Source of the DNA: an uncultured Pelagibacteraceae bacterium
GTDB taxonomy: Bacteria > Pseudomonadota > Alphaproteobacteria > Pelagibacterales > Pelagibacteraceae
Direction of reading: 5' to 3'
DNA length: 43,586 bases
Assembly (NCBI GenBank): GCA_902574705.1
Contig: CACGOM010000009.1
Span: 1 to 43,586 of the forward strand
Positions 34,326 through 43,541 of this stretch are shown here, one piece after another. The notes below the pieces were generated by a model that saw nothing but the letters and a program-made list of their open reading frames with translations, made no database searches and was not told the origin of the DNA. Each line of letters opens with the position of its first letter. Within the stretch, counting starts at the first letter, position 1. Position numbers and translations under genes: made by a program.

Positions 34326-34811
34326 ATGAAAAATATATTAACTACGATTTTGCTTGTTTTTATACTTTCTCAGCCATCATTCTCAGCAGGTTCAAGTGGT
34401 GACGGAGGAAATTCTACTACTGATTATGAAAAGGCTGTTAAACTAATTAAGCAAGCAAAGAAATACGAAATAAAAGGCAAAACTGAAAAAGCTGAAAAAA
34501 GATACGAAAAAGCACAAAAGTATTTATTAAAGTCTAATAAAAAATTTCCGAATAAAGCCGATACACTAAATTATCTAGGTTTCACAACAAGAAAACTTGG
34601 AGATTTTGAGGGCGGTGAAAAGTTTTATCTGGAAGGTCTTGCAATTAAACCAAATCATGTTGGAATTAATGAATATTTGGGTGAACTGTATGTTGCTACA
34701 AATAGAATTGATTTAGCTAAAGAAAGACTAAATATATTATCCAGTTGTAATTGTGAAGAATACGAGCAACTTAAAGAAGTTATTGAAGGAACAAAAAAAT
34801 CCAAGTATTAA
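34326..34811 (+). CDS. secreted TPR-repeat protein
   Basis: 161 residues with an N-terminal signal peptide (ILTTILLVFILSQ core, likely cleavage after Ala21 in SFSA). The mature part has tetratricopeptide-like helices: YEKAVKLIKQAKKYEIKGKTEKAEKRYEKAQ, then NYLGFTTRKLGDFEGGEKFY with ALAIKPNH-like spacing (GLAIKPNH), and NEYLGELYVATNRIDLAKERL. Probably periplasmic, with a protein-binding role. Two bases after pxpA and nine before the TerC-family gene, so it shares their transcript. A distal GGAG is present but too far (about 14 bases) to be a confident ribosome site. Confidence 0.75.
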   Translation: MKNILTTILLVFILSQPSFSAGSSGDGGNSTTDYEKAVKLIKQAKKYEIKGKTEKAEKRYEKAQKYLLKSNKKFPNKADTLNYLGFTTRKLGDFEGGEKFYLEGLAIKPNHVGINEYLGELYVATNRIDLAKERLNILSSCNCEEYEQLKEVIEGTKKSKY

Positions 34812-34820
34812 TAAAGAACT

Positions 34821-35432
34821 TTGGTTGAAGAACTTGTAATAATAATACAGATTATATTTATTGATATAATTTTAGCTGCAGATAATGCGATTATAATCGG
34901 ATTAATTGCATCTAATTTTGTTCCAAAAAACAGAAGACAAATAATACTATGGGGAGTTGGTGGGGCCCTAATCTTTAAAATTATATTTGCCTTATTTGCT
35001 ACTTATTTATTTAAATTTTATTTTATCAAAATTTTAGGAGGACTGCTTTTAATTTGGATCGTTAATGATCTAAGAAAGGACCTTTTTGAAATTAAAAAAA
35101 TTAAATCGCCAACTAAGGCATCTAAAGAACCATCTTACATACAAAGTGTCTATAAAGTTCTTTTTGCTGATATCACAATTAGTTTTGATAATGTAATTGG
35201 CGTTGTTGGTGCTGCAAAAGGTAACTTCGAATTTATGATATTTGGTCTTGTTTTATCTGTAATTTTAACTGGAGCTCTCGCAACTGTTCTTGCAAAATAT
35301 ATTCAAAAGCATTTGTGGATTGCTTATGTTGGTTTAGGATTCATCTTAATTGTTGCATTGCAATTAGTAATTGGTGGACTGGCTGATTTAGAAATATTAA
35401 AAATAAATGAGCAATTTTTAAAATATTTTTAA
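34821..35432 (+). CDS. TerC-family integral membrane protein (YjbE-like)
   Basis: 203 residues with about six or seven transmembrane helices. Two internal repeat motifs, IDIILAADNAIIIG near the start and ADITISFDNVIGVVG in the second half, carry the conserved Asp and Asp-Asn pairs of TerC proteins. Relatives export manganese, some to serve secreted metalloenzymes. The start is TTG at 34821 (no ATG nearby in frame), nine bases after the TPR gene. Its stop interleaves with the convergent panB stop in TTAA at 35429-35432. Confidence 0.83.
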   Translation: MVEELVIIIQIIFIDIILAADNAIIIGLIASNFVPKNRRQIILWGVGGALIFKIIFALFATYLFKFYFIKILGGLLLIWIVNDLRKDLFEIKKIKSPTKASKEPSYIQSVYKVLFADITISFDNVIGVVGAAKGNFEFMIFGLVLSVILTGALATVLAKYIQKHLWIAYVGLGFILIVALQLVIGGLADLEILKINEQFLKYF

Positions 35433-36205
35433 TAAGAATATTTTTTTGTTGGATATTTTTTTGATTTTACGTCTATTTTAAATTGTGAAATAGCAGAGTT
35501 TATTATTCTTTTTATATTTATATATTTTTTAACAAATTTAATCTTAGCATCGGTTAAACCTAAAATGTCATCTGTTACTAAAACTTGGCCGTCACAATGC
35601 ACAGAAGCACCTATTCCGATGGTTGGAATTTTGATTTGTTTTGTGATTCTTTTTGCGACATCCGTATAGACGCATTCTAAAACAATCGCGAAGGCTCCAC
35701 TTTGTTCTAGCGATATCGCATCTTTAACTAATTGCTCTTTTTCTAGCTCAGTTTTTCCCTTTGATTTAAATTTTCCTTTAACAGTTTGTGGTGTTACGCC
35801 TATATGACCCAGTACAGGTATTTTGTTTCTTACTAAATAACGAACTATTTCTTTAACTTTAGAACCACCTTCTATTTTTACAGCATCACATTTAGTTGCT
35901 TTAATTGCTTTTTTTGAATTTTTTAAAGCTTCAGATTTATTCCTATAAGTGTTGTAAGGAAGATCTATTATTAAAAGACCTTTTTTTACACCCATTCTTA
36001 CGCTTTTTGTATGTTCTAACATCATTTTAAGTGTAACTTTTCGAGTAGTTGTATAGTTATAAACAACTGATCCGAGAGAGTCTCCAACCAAAACTATATC
36101 TACATGTTTATCTAATATTTCAGCAATATTTTTTGAGTAAGCTGTCAAACAAACAATTTTGGATTTATTTTTTTTATTAATTATTTTTCTTATTTTACTA
36201 TTCAT
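35429..36205 (-). CDS. panB: 3-methyl-2-oxobutanoate hydroxymethyltransferase
   Basis: 258 residues, standard length. PanB adds a hydroxymethyl group from methylene-tetrahydrofolate to ketoisovalerate, the first step to pantoate and coenzyme A. Landmarks: CLTAYSKNIAEIL, ILVGDSLGSV-like VDIVLVGDSLGSVVYNY (metal-binding Asp), VKIEGG, VLGHIGVTPQ and IGIGASVHCDGQVLV. It consumes C1-folate made by the glycine cleavage system. Last gene of the long minus-strand block; its start codon touches the guaA stop (one-base overlap). Confidence 0.94.
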   Translation of the reverse strand: MNSKIRKIINKKNKSKIVCLTAYSKNIAEILDKHVDIVLVGDSLGSVVYNYTTTRKVTLKMMLEHTKSVRMGVKKGLLIIDLPYNTYRNKSEALKNSKKAIKATKCDAVKIEGGSKVKEIVRYLVRNKIPVLGHIGVTPQTVKGKFKSKGKTELEKEQLVKDAISLEQSGAFAIVLECVYTDVAKRITKQIKIPTIGIGASVHCDGQVLVTDDILGLTDAKIKFVKKYINIKRIINSAISQFKIDVKSKKYPTKKYSY

Positions 36206-37779
36206 TATTCTAATTCTATTGTGCTCGGTGGTTTAGAAGTTATATCGTATACTACTCTATTAATGCCTTTAATATTATTTATTATTTTATTTGATACTTG
36301 TTGAGTAAATTCTTTTGAAAAATCAAAAAAATCAGCCGTCATGCCATCTTCCGAGGTAATAGCTCTGAGCATACACATATATTCGTAGGTACGATTATCA
36401 CCCATTACTCCTACAGTTCTTACTGGCAATAAAGCTGCATATGCTTGCCATATCTTGTTATATAGACCGTGATTTCTTAGGCTGCTAATAAATATGTCAT
36501 CAGCCTCTTTTAAAATTTTTATTTTGCTTTCTGTAATTTCTCCTGGCATCCTAATTGCTAATCCTGGTCCTGGAAATGGATGCCTAAATACAATTTTTTT
36601 TGATAATTTAAGTTCTAATCCTAATTTTCTCACCTCGTCTTTAAATAAAAATCTTAAAGGCTCAATCAATTTTAATTTCATTTTTTTTGGCAATCCACCA
36701 ACATTATGATGAGATTTAATTTTTGCAGTTTGACTTCCAGTTACTGATTTACTTTCAATTAAATCTGGATAAAGAGTTCCTTGAGCTAAAAACTTAACAT
36801 TTTTGATTTTTCTAGCATACTTCTCGAAAATTTTAATAAATAAGTATCCAATTATTTTTCTTTTCTTTTCAGGATCTTTGACATTTTTAAGTTTATTTAA
36901 AAACAATTTTTTGGCATTAACGTAAACTAGGTTAATTTTAAATTTATTCTTAAATATTCTTATAATTTGATACTCTTCATTTTTTCTTAGTAATCCAGTA
37001 TTTACAAAAATACATGTTAATTGTTTTCCTACCGCATTATGAATTAACTTTGCTACTACACTGCTATCTACACCTCCTGATAAAGCACAAATTACTTTTG
37101 ATTTCCCTACATTATCTTTTACTTCTTGAATTAGAGCTCGCTTTTGATTTTTTGATGACCAATTTCTTTTCATTTTACAAATATAGAAAATAAAATTTTT
37201 AATAATTGTTTTTCCATTTTCTGTATGGGAGACCTCAGGGTGAAACTGAATTCCATAATAATTTTTTGATTTATTCTCAATTATTGAGAAGTTAGATGTA
37301 TTTGTTTTTGCAATAACTTTAAAGCCTTTTGCTAATTTTGTTACTTCATCAGCATGACTCATCCAAACTTTGTTTATTCCAGTTTTTGTGAAAAAATTAA
37401 CTGTCAGTTTGCTTTTATTTAATCTTTTAAGTTTTACTAAACCAAACTCTCTATGTTTGGCTTTTTTAACTTTACCACCAAGTTCTTTTGAAATTACTTG
37501 ATGACCAAAACAAATTCCAAGGATTGGCACGTTCCATTTAAATATTTTTTTATTAAATTTAACCTTTTTTGATTGATAAACATTTAAGGGACCTCCAGAT
37601 AAAATTATCCCATTTATTTGGTTTTTATCTAATTTTGAATTTATTTTTTTATGACTTATAATTTCAGAGTAGACACCAAATTCTCTAATTCTTCTTGCTA
37701 TAAGTTGAGTAAACTGTGAACCAAAGTCTATTATTAATATTTTAGACAGATTGTCTTTAAGATTCATTTTTTGTATCAA
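36205..37779 (-). CDS. guaA: GMP synthase (glutamine-hydrolysing)
   Basis: 524 residues, full length. The class I amidotransferase domain has [20 protein letters not shown], nucleophile Cys90 in ILGICFGHQ and the [11 protein letters not shown]is-Glu. The ATP pyrophosphatase domain has the PP-loop [14 protein letters not shown], and the dimerisation domain ends in the usual [11 protein letters not shown]. It turns XMP into GMP. The start at 37779 overlaps the TPR gene by 23 bases; an internal ATG at 37767 (MNLKDN) is a plausible alternative. guaB lies just upstream, so the two GMP-branch enzymes are in one operon. Confidence 0.95.
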   Translation of the reverse strand: MIQKMNLKDNLSKILIIDFGSQFTQLIARRIREFGVYSEIISHKKINSKLDKNQINGIILSGGPLNVYQSKKVKFNKKIFKWNVPILGICFGHQVISKELGGKVKKAKHREFGLVKLKRLNKSKLTVNFFTKTGINKVWMSHADEVTKLAKGFKVIAKTNTSNFSIIENKSKNYYGIQFHPEVSHTENGKTIIKNFIFYICKMKRNWSSKNQKRALIQEVKDNVGKSKVICALSGGVDSSVVAKLIHNAVGKQLTCIFVNTGLLRKNEEYQIIRIFKNKFKINLVYVNAKKLFLNKLKNVKDPEKKRKIIGYLFIKIFEKYARKIKNVKFLAQGTLYPDLIESKSVTGSQTAKIKSHHNVGGLPKKMKLKLIEPLRFLFKDEVRKLGLELKLSKKIVFRHPFPGPGLAIRMPGEITESKIKILKEADDIFISSLRNHGLYNKIWQAYAALLPVRTVGVMGDNRTYEYMCMLRAITSEDGMTADFFDFSKEFTQQVSNKIINNIKGINRVVYDITSKPPSTIELE

Positions 37780-38188
37780 AATTTTTCAATTTCTCATTTA
37801 TAGAAGAAATTTTTGGACACAAACTTGAACATACTTTTTCAAATTTTTCTTTTAATTCTTTTACTTTTGCAAAATTTGATCTTTCTATTTCAATATCCAT
37901 TAAAAAATATATTGCTTCTTCATTTTTTGGATCCAGCAAAAGTGTTGTCTTAAGATTTTTTTCTTCTTCTTTTAAATTTTCTTCAATTTTGAAAATTTTA
38001 GCTAGATATAAGTATGAATTTATTTTTTTGGGATTAAAAACTATATCTCTTTGAAATAAAAATTTAGACTCTTCATATTTTTCACTCTCAAAAAGTTTTT
38101 TAGCCTCATCGTAAAAATCATCTTTTGAATAAGAATTACCAAATAAAAATATACTAGATACCAATACTATAAAAATTTTTTTAATCAT
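37757..38188 (-). CDS. small exported TPR-like protein between guaB and guaA
   Basis: 143 residues. The first 20 residues form a signal peptide ([14 protein letters not shown]). The rest is two or three TPR-like helix pairs: [38 protein letters not shown] and [15 protein letters not shown]. Likely periplasmic or membrane-attached. No specific family recognised. It begins directly after the guaB stop with no gap and ends inside guaA, so it is locked between the two purine genes. Any functional link is unproven. Confidence 0.72.
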   Translation of the reverse strand: MIKKIFIVLVSSIFLFGNSYSKDDFYDEAKKLFESEKYEESKFLFQRDIVFNPKKINSYLYLAKIFKIEENLKEEEKNLKTTLLLDPKNEEAIYFLMDIEIERSNFAKVKELKEKFEKVCSSLCPKISSINEKLKNFDTKNES

Positions 38189-39253
38189 TTATCTAATAAC
38201 TTTATCTATATTATGTACCATACTTTCATAGAAACCAGCTTTTGTAATTTTAACAAATTTAGGTTTATTTTTAAGATTCTTTATTTGTTTACAACCTAGA
38301 TAACCCATCGACGATCTTAATCCACCAACCAATTTATAGATAATTTTAGATACTGTTCCTTTATATTTTATAAATCCTTCAACTCCTTCAGGAACATATT
38401 TTGATCTATCGATTTGTTTTTTTTGAAAATATCTATCTGCTGATCCTTTATTCATTGCTCCAATGGAGCCCATGCCTCTAAAGCTTTTAAATAATTTACC
38501 ATCTTTTTTAATAATTTTACCCGGTGCCTCATCGGTTCCTGCAAACAAAGAGCCTATCATTACTGCGTCTGCACCAGCAGATAATGCTTTTGCTATATCA
38601 CCAGAAAATTTTATTCCTCCATCTGCTATAATTAATGCTTTCCTTTTCCCTAAACCTTGTTTTACATTAATAATAGCACTTAGCTGGGGAACCCCAATTC
38701 CAGCTACTAATCTAGTTGTGCAAATTGAACCAGGTCCTATACCAACTTTTATTATATCTACACCCAATTTAATTAAAAATTTTGCAGCTTCTGCAGTTGC
38801 AATATTTCCAGCACATAATGCAGTTTTTCTTGGTTTAATTTTTTTAATTTTTTTTATTATATCTGAAACTTTTTTTGTATGACCATGAGCAGTATCAACT
38901 ACGATTAAATCTATGTTTTCTTTTAAAAGACTTTTAGCTCTTTCAAATTCATTTGCCCCTGCGCCTACAGCTGCGCCTACTAATAACTTTTGTTTTTTTA
39001 CTTTTCTTATTTCAGTAACTTGATGTTCAATGTCTAAATTTCTGTGAATCACACCAATCCCTCCTGCGTTAGCAATTGCTATACACATTTTTGACTCTGT
39101 AACTGTATCCATTGCTGAAGATAATAATGGAACTTTAAGTTTAATATTGTTTGTAAGCCTTATACTTGTATCAACATCTGATGGTAAAATTTCAGAGTAT
39201 TTAGGCGCTAAAGTTACATCGTCAAATGTTAGCGCTTCTTTAATGGGATCCAT
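38189..39253 (-). CDS. guaB: IMP dehydrogenase lacking the CBS domains
   Basis: 354 residues, whereas most bacterial IMPDHs have about 490. The catalytic barrel is complete: LTFDDVTLAPKYSEI, SSAMDTVTES, VVDTAHGH, GIGPGSICTTR with catalytic Cys178, DGGIKFSGDIAKAL, and the mobile flap GMGSIGAMNKGSADRYFQ with its Arg-Tyr pair. The paired CBS domains that normally follow IEHQVTEIRKVK are absent and the chain runs straight into KQKLLVGAAVG near residues 84-97. GMP reductase is ruled out by the Arg-Tyr flap and by guaA in the same operon. CBS domains carry nucleotide regulation, so this enzyme probably escapes it. Confidence 0.92.
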   Translation of the reverse strand: MDPIKEALTFDDVTLAPKYSEILPSDVDTSIRLTNNIKLKVPLLSSAMDTVTESKMCIAIANAGGIGVIHRNLDIEHQVTEIRKVKKQKLLVGAAVGAGANEFERAKSLLKENIDLIVVDTAHGHTKKVSDIIKKIKKIKPRKTALCAGNIATAEAAKFLIKLGVDIIKVGIGPGSICTTRLVAGIGVPQLSAIINVKQGLGKRKALIIADGGIKFSGDIAKALSAGADAVMIGSLFAGTDEAPGKIIKKDGKLFKSFRGMGSIGAMNKGSADRYFQKKQIDRSKYVPEGVEGFIKYKGTVSKIIYKLVGGLRSSMGYLGCKQIKNLKNKPKFVKITKAGFYESMVHNIDKVIR

Positions 39254-39291
39254 AACATTTTATATACGATTCTTTTATAATTAAAAGTGAT

Positions 39292-39903
39292 CTATCTTAA
39301 TTTTTTACAAATTATAAAACTTTCTTTAGACTCTTTTCTGCTTGATGGTGGCTTAAAAATATTTATTTCTTTAAAGGTCAATTTTGCCTCACCTACAATC
39401 TCATTAAAAGTAGAGCCCATAAATATCTTTGATACAAAAATTCCATTTGGTTTAAGTTGATCTTTTGAAAATCTTAGGGCTTCTAAAGATAACTCTCCCG
39501 TTACCACAGAGTCTAAATTTTTATTTCCAGTTGTGTTCACAGCCATATCTGACATAACAAGATCTACTTTTTCTTTAAAATAATTAATTATTTGTTCTTT
39601 AGAATTTTCCTCATTAAAATCTCCAATTATTTGATATGAATTACCGATTGGCTCCATTTTCTTTAAGTCTATAGAGAGTAGTTTGCAATTTTTAAAATTT
39701 TCAATTACAAATTGTGACCAGCTTCCTGGTGCCGCACCTAAATCAACTATTAAAGAACCATTCTTAACTATTTTATATTTATTATTAATTTCTTGTAATT
39801 TATAGACCGCTCTAGATCTATAGCCTTCTTGTTTAGATTTCCTTACATAAATATCTCTACGTTGTTTATTGATCCATTCTTTTGATTTTTTATTTTTTTT
39901 CAA
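39292..39903 (-). CDS. rlmE: 23S rRNA (uridine-2'-O-)-methyltransferase
   Basis: 203 residues, the FtsJ/RrmJ size. The catalytic tetrad fits well: Lys35 (YKLQEI), Asp119 (MSDMAVNTTG), Lys159 (FVSKIF) and Glu194 (RKESKESF), matching Lys38, Asp124, Lys164 and Glu199 of E. coli from memory. SAM loop VDLGAAPGSWSQ. It methylates U2552 in the ribosomal A-loop. Adjacent to the glycosyltransferase gene with no gap; 38 bases separate it from guaB, a possible internal promoter region. Confidence 0.93.
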   Translation of the reverse strand: MKKNKKSKEWINKQRRDIYVRKSKQEGYRSRAVYKLQEINNKYKIVKNGSLIVDLGAAPGSWSQFVIENFKNCKLLSIDLKKMEPIGNSYQIIGDFNEENSKEQIINYFKEKVDLVMSDMAVNTTGNKNLDSVVTGELSLEALRFSKDQLKPNGIFVSKIFMGSTFNEIVGEAKLTFKEINIFKPPSSRKESKESFIICKKLR

Positions 39904-40815
39904 TTAACTAGAGTACCTTAGGCTTTTCGAAACTTTAGTTTGGCTTAGTGTTTCAATATCTATTTTAATTGACTTATCAATTCTCATATCTTTGCCCTCT
40001 CTCCATATGCCAGCTGCGAGATGCATAATGCCTATTGGTGTGTTTGGTAAAAAAGGTTCAACAAATTTATTATTATTTTCATCAAATTTTGGAAGTAAAT
40101 TGCTTGCTATCCAATTGCAGTATATTGGTAAAAATTCAGTTTCTACTTCATCAATATAAACACTCATATTAATTGCTAATCCCTCAGATCCAAAAATTTG
40201 ACCTGCACTCAAGGTTTCCTTCAAATTTTTCTGCCAAACATTCCAGCATTTTGAATTTTTTTCTAAGGAAAAAACACCAATATTGATATGTGGTGCAAAA
40301 GCTAATTTTCTAGCCTTTTCAATTCCTATTTTAGAACTTACTGCATGTTTAAAATTTTGAGATTTAATTAATGCAAATTTTCCAAAAAGCCATTTTACTT
40401 TTGACATTATTCTATAACCTGGGGCCATAGTTTGTGTTATTCCCAGTCTACCATTCTCACAAGCTTTAAAATAAAGGTCTATAGATGACCATTCTTGAAC
40501 CCAAGCATCACAATCAATCCAAAGATATTTTTTATAATTAGGAAAGTAGTTAGGAAGAAAAGCTCTAGAAACTTGGCTTTTTAACCATTCTTTACCTCTT
40601 ACTTTGAATCCTGGTACTTCAATATCCCATTCTGCGTTTTTAATTTCATCAACCTTAGTTGAAAGAATTTTTTTTTGTTCATCAGTTAGTCCTGCATCAA
40701 GTATACAAATTGCAATCGATCTTGATTTATCAAATTTTAAAATCGAGTCAATTAATTCATTAAGTAACTCAAAGTAATTAGAGTCTGCTAGTGAAACTAT
40801 AGTATTTTCTTTCAT
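39904..40815 (-). CDS. glycosyltransferase with DxD motif (GT8-like, uncertain)
   Basis: 303 residues, soluble. The N-terminus reads like a GT-A fold (TIVSLADSNYFELLNELIDSI, then AICILDAGLT). A DxD sugar-nucleotide/metal motif, Asp101-Cys-Asp103, sits in KKYLWIDCDAW, followed by a run with PHINIGVFSL and a C-terminal IMHLAAGIWREGK. This order resembles GT8-type enzymes, but the family assignment is by eye. Donor and acceptor unknown. The ATG overlaps the pssA stop (TAATG), placing it in the phosphatidylethanolamine operon, which suggests a lipid or envelope acceptor. Confidence 0.65.
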   Translation of the reverse strand: MKENTIVSLADSNYFELLNELIDSILKFDKSRSIAICILDAGLTDEQKKILSTKVDEIKNAEWDIEVPGFKVRGKEWLKSQVSRAFLPNYFPNYKKYLWIDCDAWVQEWSSIDLYFKACENGRLGITQTMAPGYRIMSKVKWLFGKFALIKSQNFKHAVSSKIGIEKARKLAFAPHINIGVFSLEKNSKCWNVWQKNLKETLSAGQIFGSEGLAINMSVYIDEVETEFLPIYCNWIASNLLPKFDENNNKFVEPFLPNTPIGIMHLAAGIWREGKDMRIDKSIKIDIETLSQTKVSKSLRYSS

Positions 40816-41609
40816 TAAAGTATATCTTCATGATCATCACTATCATCTAATTGTGTGGAAAATTTTTTCTTAAATGATAGATAATGCATTGAACTTATTG
40901 GTATTATCAAAAGATATATTAGGCTCGATATTAAAATTGTATTAAAAGTAAAAATTAATAGTAATCCAAAAAATAATATAACGCTAAAGAGCAAAAAAAT
41001 TGTTGTACTTCTTTTAACTACAATTTTTTTTAATGAGTAAGTCGGAATTTTACTAATTAATAGAATAGAAATTAAAAGAAAGAAAGATGGCACCAAAATA
41101 TCATAGTCAAATGCTATTAGTTGAATTTCACTAAAACTATAAATTAATGGCATTAAAACTAGAATTCCTCCTGCAGGAGAAGGAACGCCTTCAAAAAAAT
41201 TATCTCTCCATGATGGTTCAGCGTTTGATGTAATATTAAATCTTGCTAATCTCAAAGCCACGCATACAACATAAATTAAAGAAATTAACCACCCAACTCT
41301 ACCTAAATCTTTCATAACGAAAAAATACATTATAAAAGCCGGTGCCACTCCAAAACTTATCACATCAGTAAGTGAATCTAATTCTTTCCCAACTTTTGAT
41401 GCGCCACCTATCAATCTTGCTATTCTTCCGTCTAATCCATCTATAATACCTGCAACTATAATAGCTATCACAGCCAATTCAAATCTACCATCAAAAGCAA
41501 ATTTAATTGATGTTAATCCAATACATACACCAACTAATGTAAAAATATTTGGCAACAATACTCTTGGGTTTCTAGGCTGTACAATTTTAAAATTTTTTTT
41601 TGGTTCCAT
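40815..41609 (-). CDS. pssA: CDP-diacylglycerol-serine O-phosphatidyltransferase
   Basis: 264 residues, several transmembrane helices. The CDP-alcohol phosphotransferase motif is complete: Asp57-Gly58, Asp60-Gly61, Ala64-Arg65, Gly74, Asp78 and Asp82 within IIDGLDGRIARLIGG and KELDSLTDVISFG. It makes phosphatidylserine from CDP-diacylglycerol and serine. Psd, directly upstream with no gap, converts the product to phosphatidylethanolamine. Serine use connects to glycine metabolism. Confidence 0.94.
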   Translation of the reverse strand: MEPKKNFKIVQPRNPRVLLPNIFTLVGVCIGLTSIKFAFDGRFELAVIAIIVAGIIDGLDGRIARLIGGASKVGKELDSLTDVISFGVAPAFIMYFFVMKDLGRVGWLISLIYVVCVALRLARFNITSNAEPSWRDNFFEGVPSPAGGILVLMPLIYSFSEIQLIAFDYDILVPSFFLLISILLISKIPTYSLKKIVVKRSTTIFLLFSVILFFGLLLIFTFNTILISSLIYLLIIPISSMHYLSFKKKFSTQLDDSDDHEDIL

Positions 41610-42257
41610 TTATCTTTTTGCTAGTAAAGTTTCACCAGCCAGTGATTTTTGTTCCAATTTTACTAAAGGTTTATAATTTTCAAAATATATATCTGCTCTA
41701 CTTCCAAATCTTATCATTCCTATTCGCGATCCTTGATCTAGCTGATCGTCTTTTGAACACTCTGTTACAATTCTTCTAGCAATCAGTCCAGCGATTTGTA
41801 CAACTATAATTTCTTCATCAAATGAATTTTTAATTTTGTAATAACATCTTTCGTTATCTTCGCTTGCTTTGTCTAGGGAAGCATTAATAAATTTTCCGGG
41901 TATATACTTAATTTCTGAAATTAACCCTTTGCAAGGAGATCTATTTACATGACAATCAAATACATTCATAAATACACTTATTTTTGTCATTTTTTTATTT
42001 TCAAGTCCTAACTCTTTTGGACCATTTACCTCTTCTACTTTTATTACCTCTCCATCAGCAGGACTTACTAAATAGTTTTCGTCGTTTATCGGTTGTCTTT
42101 CAGGATCTCTAAAAAAGTAATAGCACCAAATGGTTAGCACAAATCCAATTAGTCCTAAAAATGAACTAATGAAATATAAAACTAATGTTGCTATTCCGAA
42201 TATAACTAAAAATTTATATCCCTCTGCGTGTATTTTTGGAAAAACTTTACTAATCAT
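41610..42257 (-). CDS. psd: phosphatidylserine decarboxylase proenzyme (short type)
   Basis: 215 residues, the short Psd type. Two N-terminal hydrophobic helices, then SPADGEVI, FMNVFDCHVNRSP and the self-cleavage site Gly185-Ser186 in MIRFGSRADIYF, where the serine becomes the pyruvoyl group. It makes phosphatidylethanolamine in the inner membrane. First gene of the minus-strand block 42257-35429; its start is 69 bases from the divergent icd start. AAGGG just before the ATG is too close to act as a standard ribosome site. Confidence 0.93.
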   Translation of the reverse strand: MISKVFPKIHAEGYKFLVIFGIATLVLYFISSFLGLIGFVLTIWCYYFFRDPERQPINDENYLVSPADGEVIKVEEVNGPKELGLENKKMTKISVFMNVFDCHVNRSPCKGLISEIKYIPGKFINASLDKASEDNERCYYKIKNSFDEEIIVVQIAGLIARRIVTECSKDDQLDQGSRIGMIRFGSRADIYFENYKPLVKLEQKSLAGETLLAKR

Positions 42258-42265
42258 AACCCTTG

Positions 42266-42295
42266 TTGATAATTTTTTTTAAACATGTATATAAA
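42266..42295 (+). promoter_or_regulatory. probable icd promoter
   Basis: In the 69-base divergent gap, TTGATA (42266-42271) lies 16 bases from TATATA (42288-42293), or 18 from TATAAA (42290-42295). This is near-consensus sigma-70 spacing on the plus strand, about 30 bases before the icd ATG. No Shine-Dalgarno sequence follows. Confidence 0.45.
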
Positions 42296-42326
42296 TCACT
42301 GTCTATTAATAAGATATACCTAAAAT

Positions 42327-43541
42327 ATGAGTAAAATTAAGGTTAAAAACCCTGTCGTCGAACTAGATGGCGATGAAATGACTAGGGTAATTTGGGAGTT
42401 CATAAAAAATAAGCTAATTCTTCCTTATCTAGATATTGGTATTAAATACTATGATTTAGGGATGGAGAGTAGAGATAAAACGAACGATCAAATTACAATA
42501 GATAGTGCCAATGCAATAAAAAAAATTGGTGTTGGAATAAAGTGTGCAACAATAACACCAGACGAAGCAAGGGTAGAAGAATTTAAATTAAAAAAAATGT
42601 GGCGATCACCAAACGGAACTATAAGAAATATTATTGGTGGAACTGTATTTAGAGAACCGATAATTTGTAAAAATATTCCTAAACTTGTACCTTCATGGAC
42701 TGATCCTGTTGTTATTGGCAGACACGCATTTGGAGATCAATACAGAGCTACAGATTTTTTAGTTCCTGGCAAAGGAAAATTAGAACTTAAATGGACTTCA
42801 GCGGATGGTAAAGATGAAAAAAAATTTGAGGTATTTGATTTTAATGGACCCGGTGTTGCTTTATCAATGTATAATTTAGATAAATCTATAGAAGATTTTG
42901 CAAGATCCTGTCTTAATTATGGATTAATTAAAAGATGGCCAGTGTACTTATCTACCAAGAATACAATTTTAAAGAAATATGATGGTAGATTCAAAGATAT
43001 TTTTGAAAAAGTATACAATGAAGAATTTAAACAAGAGTTTGAAAAAAATAAAATTACTTATGAACATCGATTAATTGATGACATGGTAGCATGTGCAATG
43101 AAATGGAGTGGTAAGTATATATGGGCATGTAAAAATTATGATGGAGATGTTCAGTCTGATACAGTTGCTCAAGGGTATGGATCTTTAGGATTAATGACAA
43201 GTGTACTTTTGGCGCCGGATGGAAAAACGATGGAAGCTGAAGCGGCTCATGGTACTGTAACAAGACATTTTAGGATGCATCAACAAGGAAAAGAAACTTC
43301 CACAAATCCGATAGCCTCTATTTTTGCATGGACAAGGGGTTTAGCACATAGAGGTAAATTAGATAATAACGCTGAATTGATTAAATTTTCTGATATTTTA
43401 GAAAAAGTTTGTATTGATGCTGTTGAAAATGGATCAATGACTAAAGATTTAGCAATCTTGTTAAGTACATCTACAAAATTCTTAACCACTAATCAATTTT
43501 TAGACGAATTAGATGGTAGGTTAAAAAAGAAATTAAATTAG
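42327..43541 (+). CDS. icd: NADP-dependent isocitrate dehydrogenase
   Basis: 404 residues, the dimeric eukaryote-like type (about 400-410) common in alphaproteobacteria. N-terminal [18 protein letters not shown], the isocitrate-binding [40 protein letters not shown] with metal-binding Asp residues, and the NADP loop [17 protein letters not shown]. It oxidises isocitrate to 2-oxoglutarate and supplies NADPH. Divergent from psd with its own likely promoter. Its stop overlaps the end of a convergent gene by nine bases. Confidence 0.95.
   Translation: MSKIKVKNPVVELDGDEMTRVIWEFIKNKLILPYLDIGIKYYDLGMESRDKTNDQITIDSANAIKKIGVGIKCATITPDEARVEEFKLKKMWRSPNGTIRNIIGGTVFREPIICKNIPKLVPSWTDPVVIGRHAFGDQYRATDFLVPGKGKLELKWTSADGKDEKKFEVFDFNGPGVALSMYNLDKSIEDFARSCLNYGLIKRWPVYLSTKNTILKKYDGRFKDIFEKVYNEEFKQEFEKNKITYEHRLIDDMVACAMKWSGKYIWACKNYDGDVQSDTVAQGYGSLGLMTSVLLAPDGKTMEAEAAHGTVTRHFRMHQQGKETSTNPIASIFAWTRGLAHRGKLDNNAELIKFSDILEKVCIDAVENGSMTKDLAILLSTSTKFLTTNQFLDELDGRLKKKLN

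Noticed and set aside
38463..38882. 139-codon plus-strand ORF
   Set aside because: Antisense to guaB, with no plausible domain; proline/alanine-rich composition comes from the guaB complement.
38189..39253. GMP reductase as an alternative for the CBS-less protein
   Set aside because: The flap keeps the IMPDH-specific DRYFQ Arg-Tyr and guaA is in the same operon.
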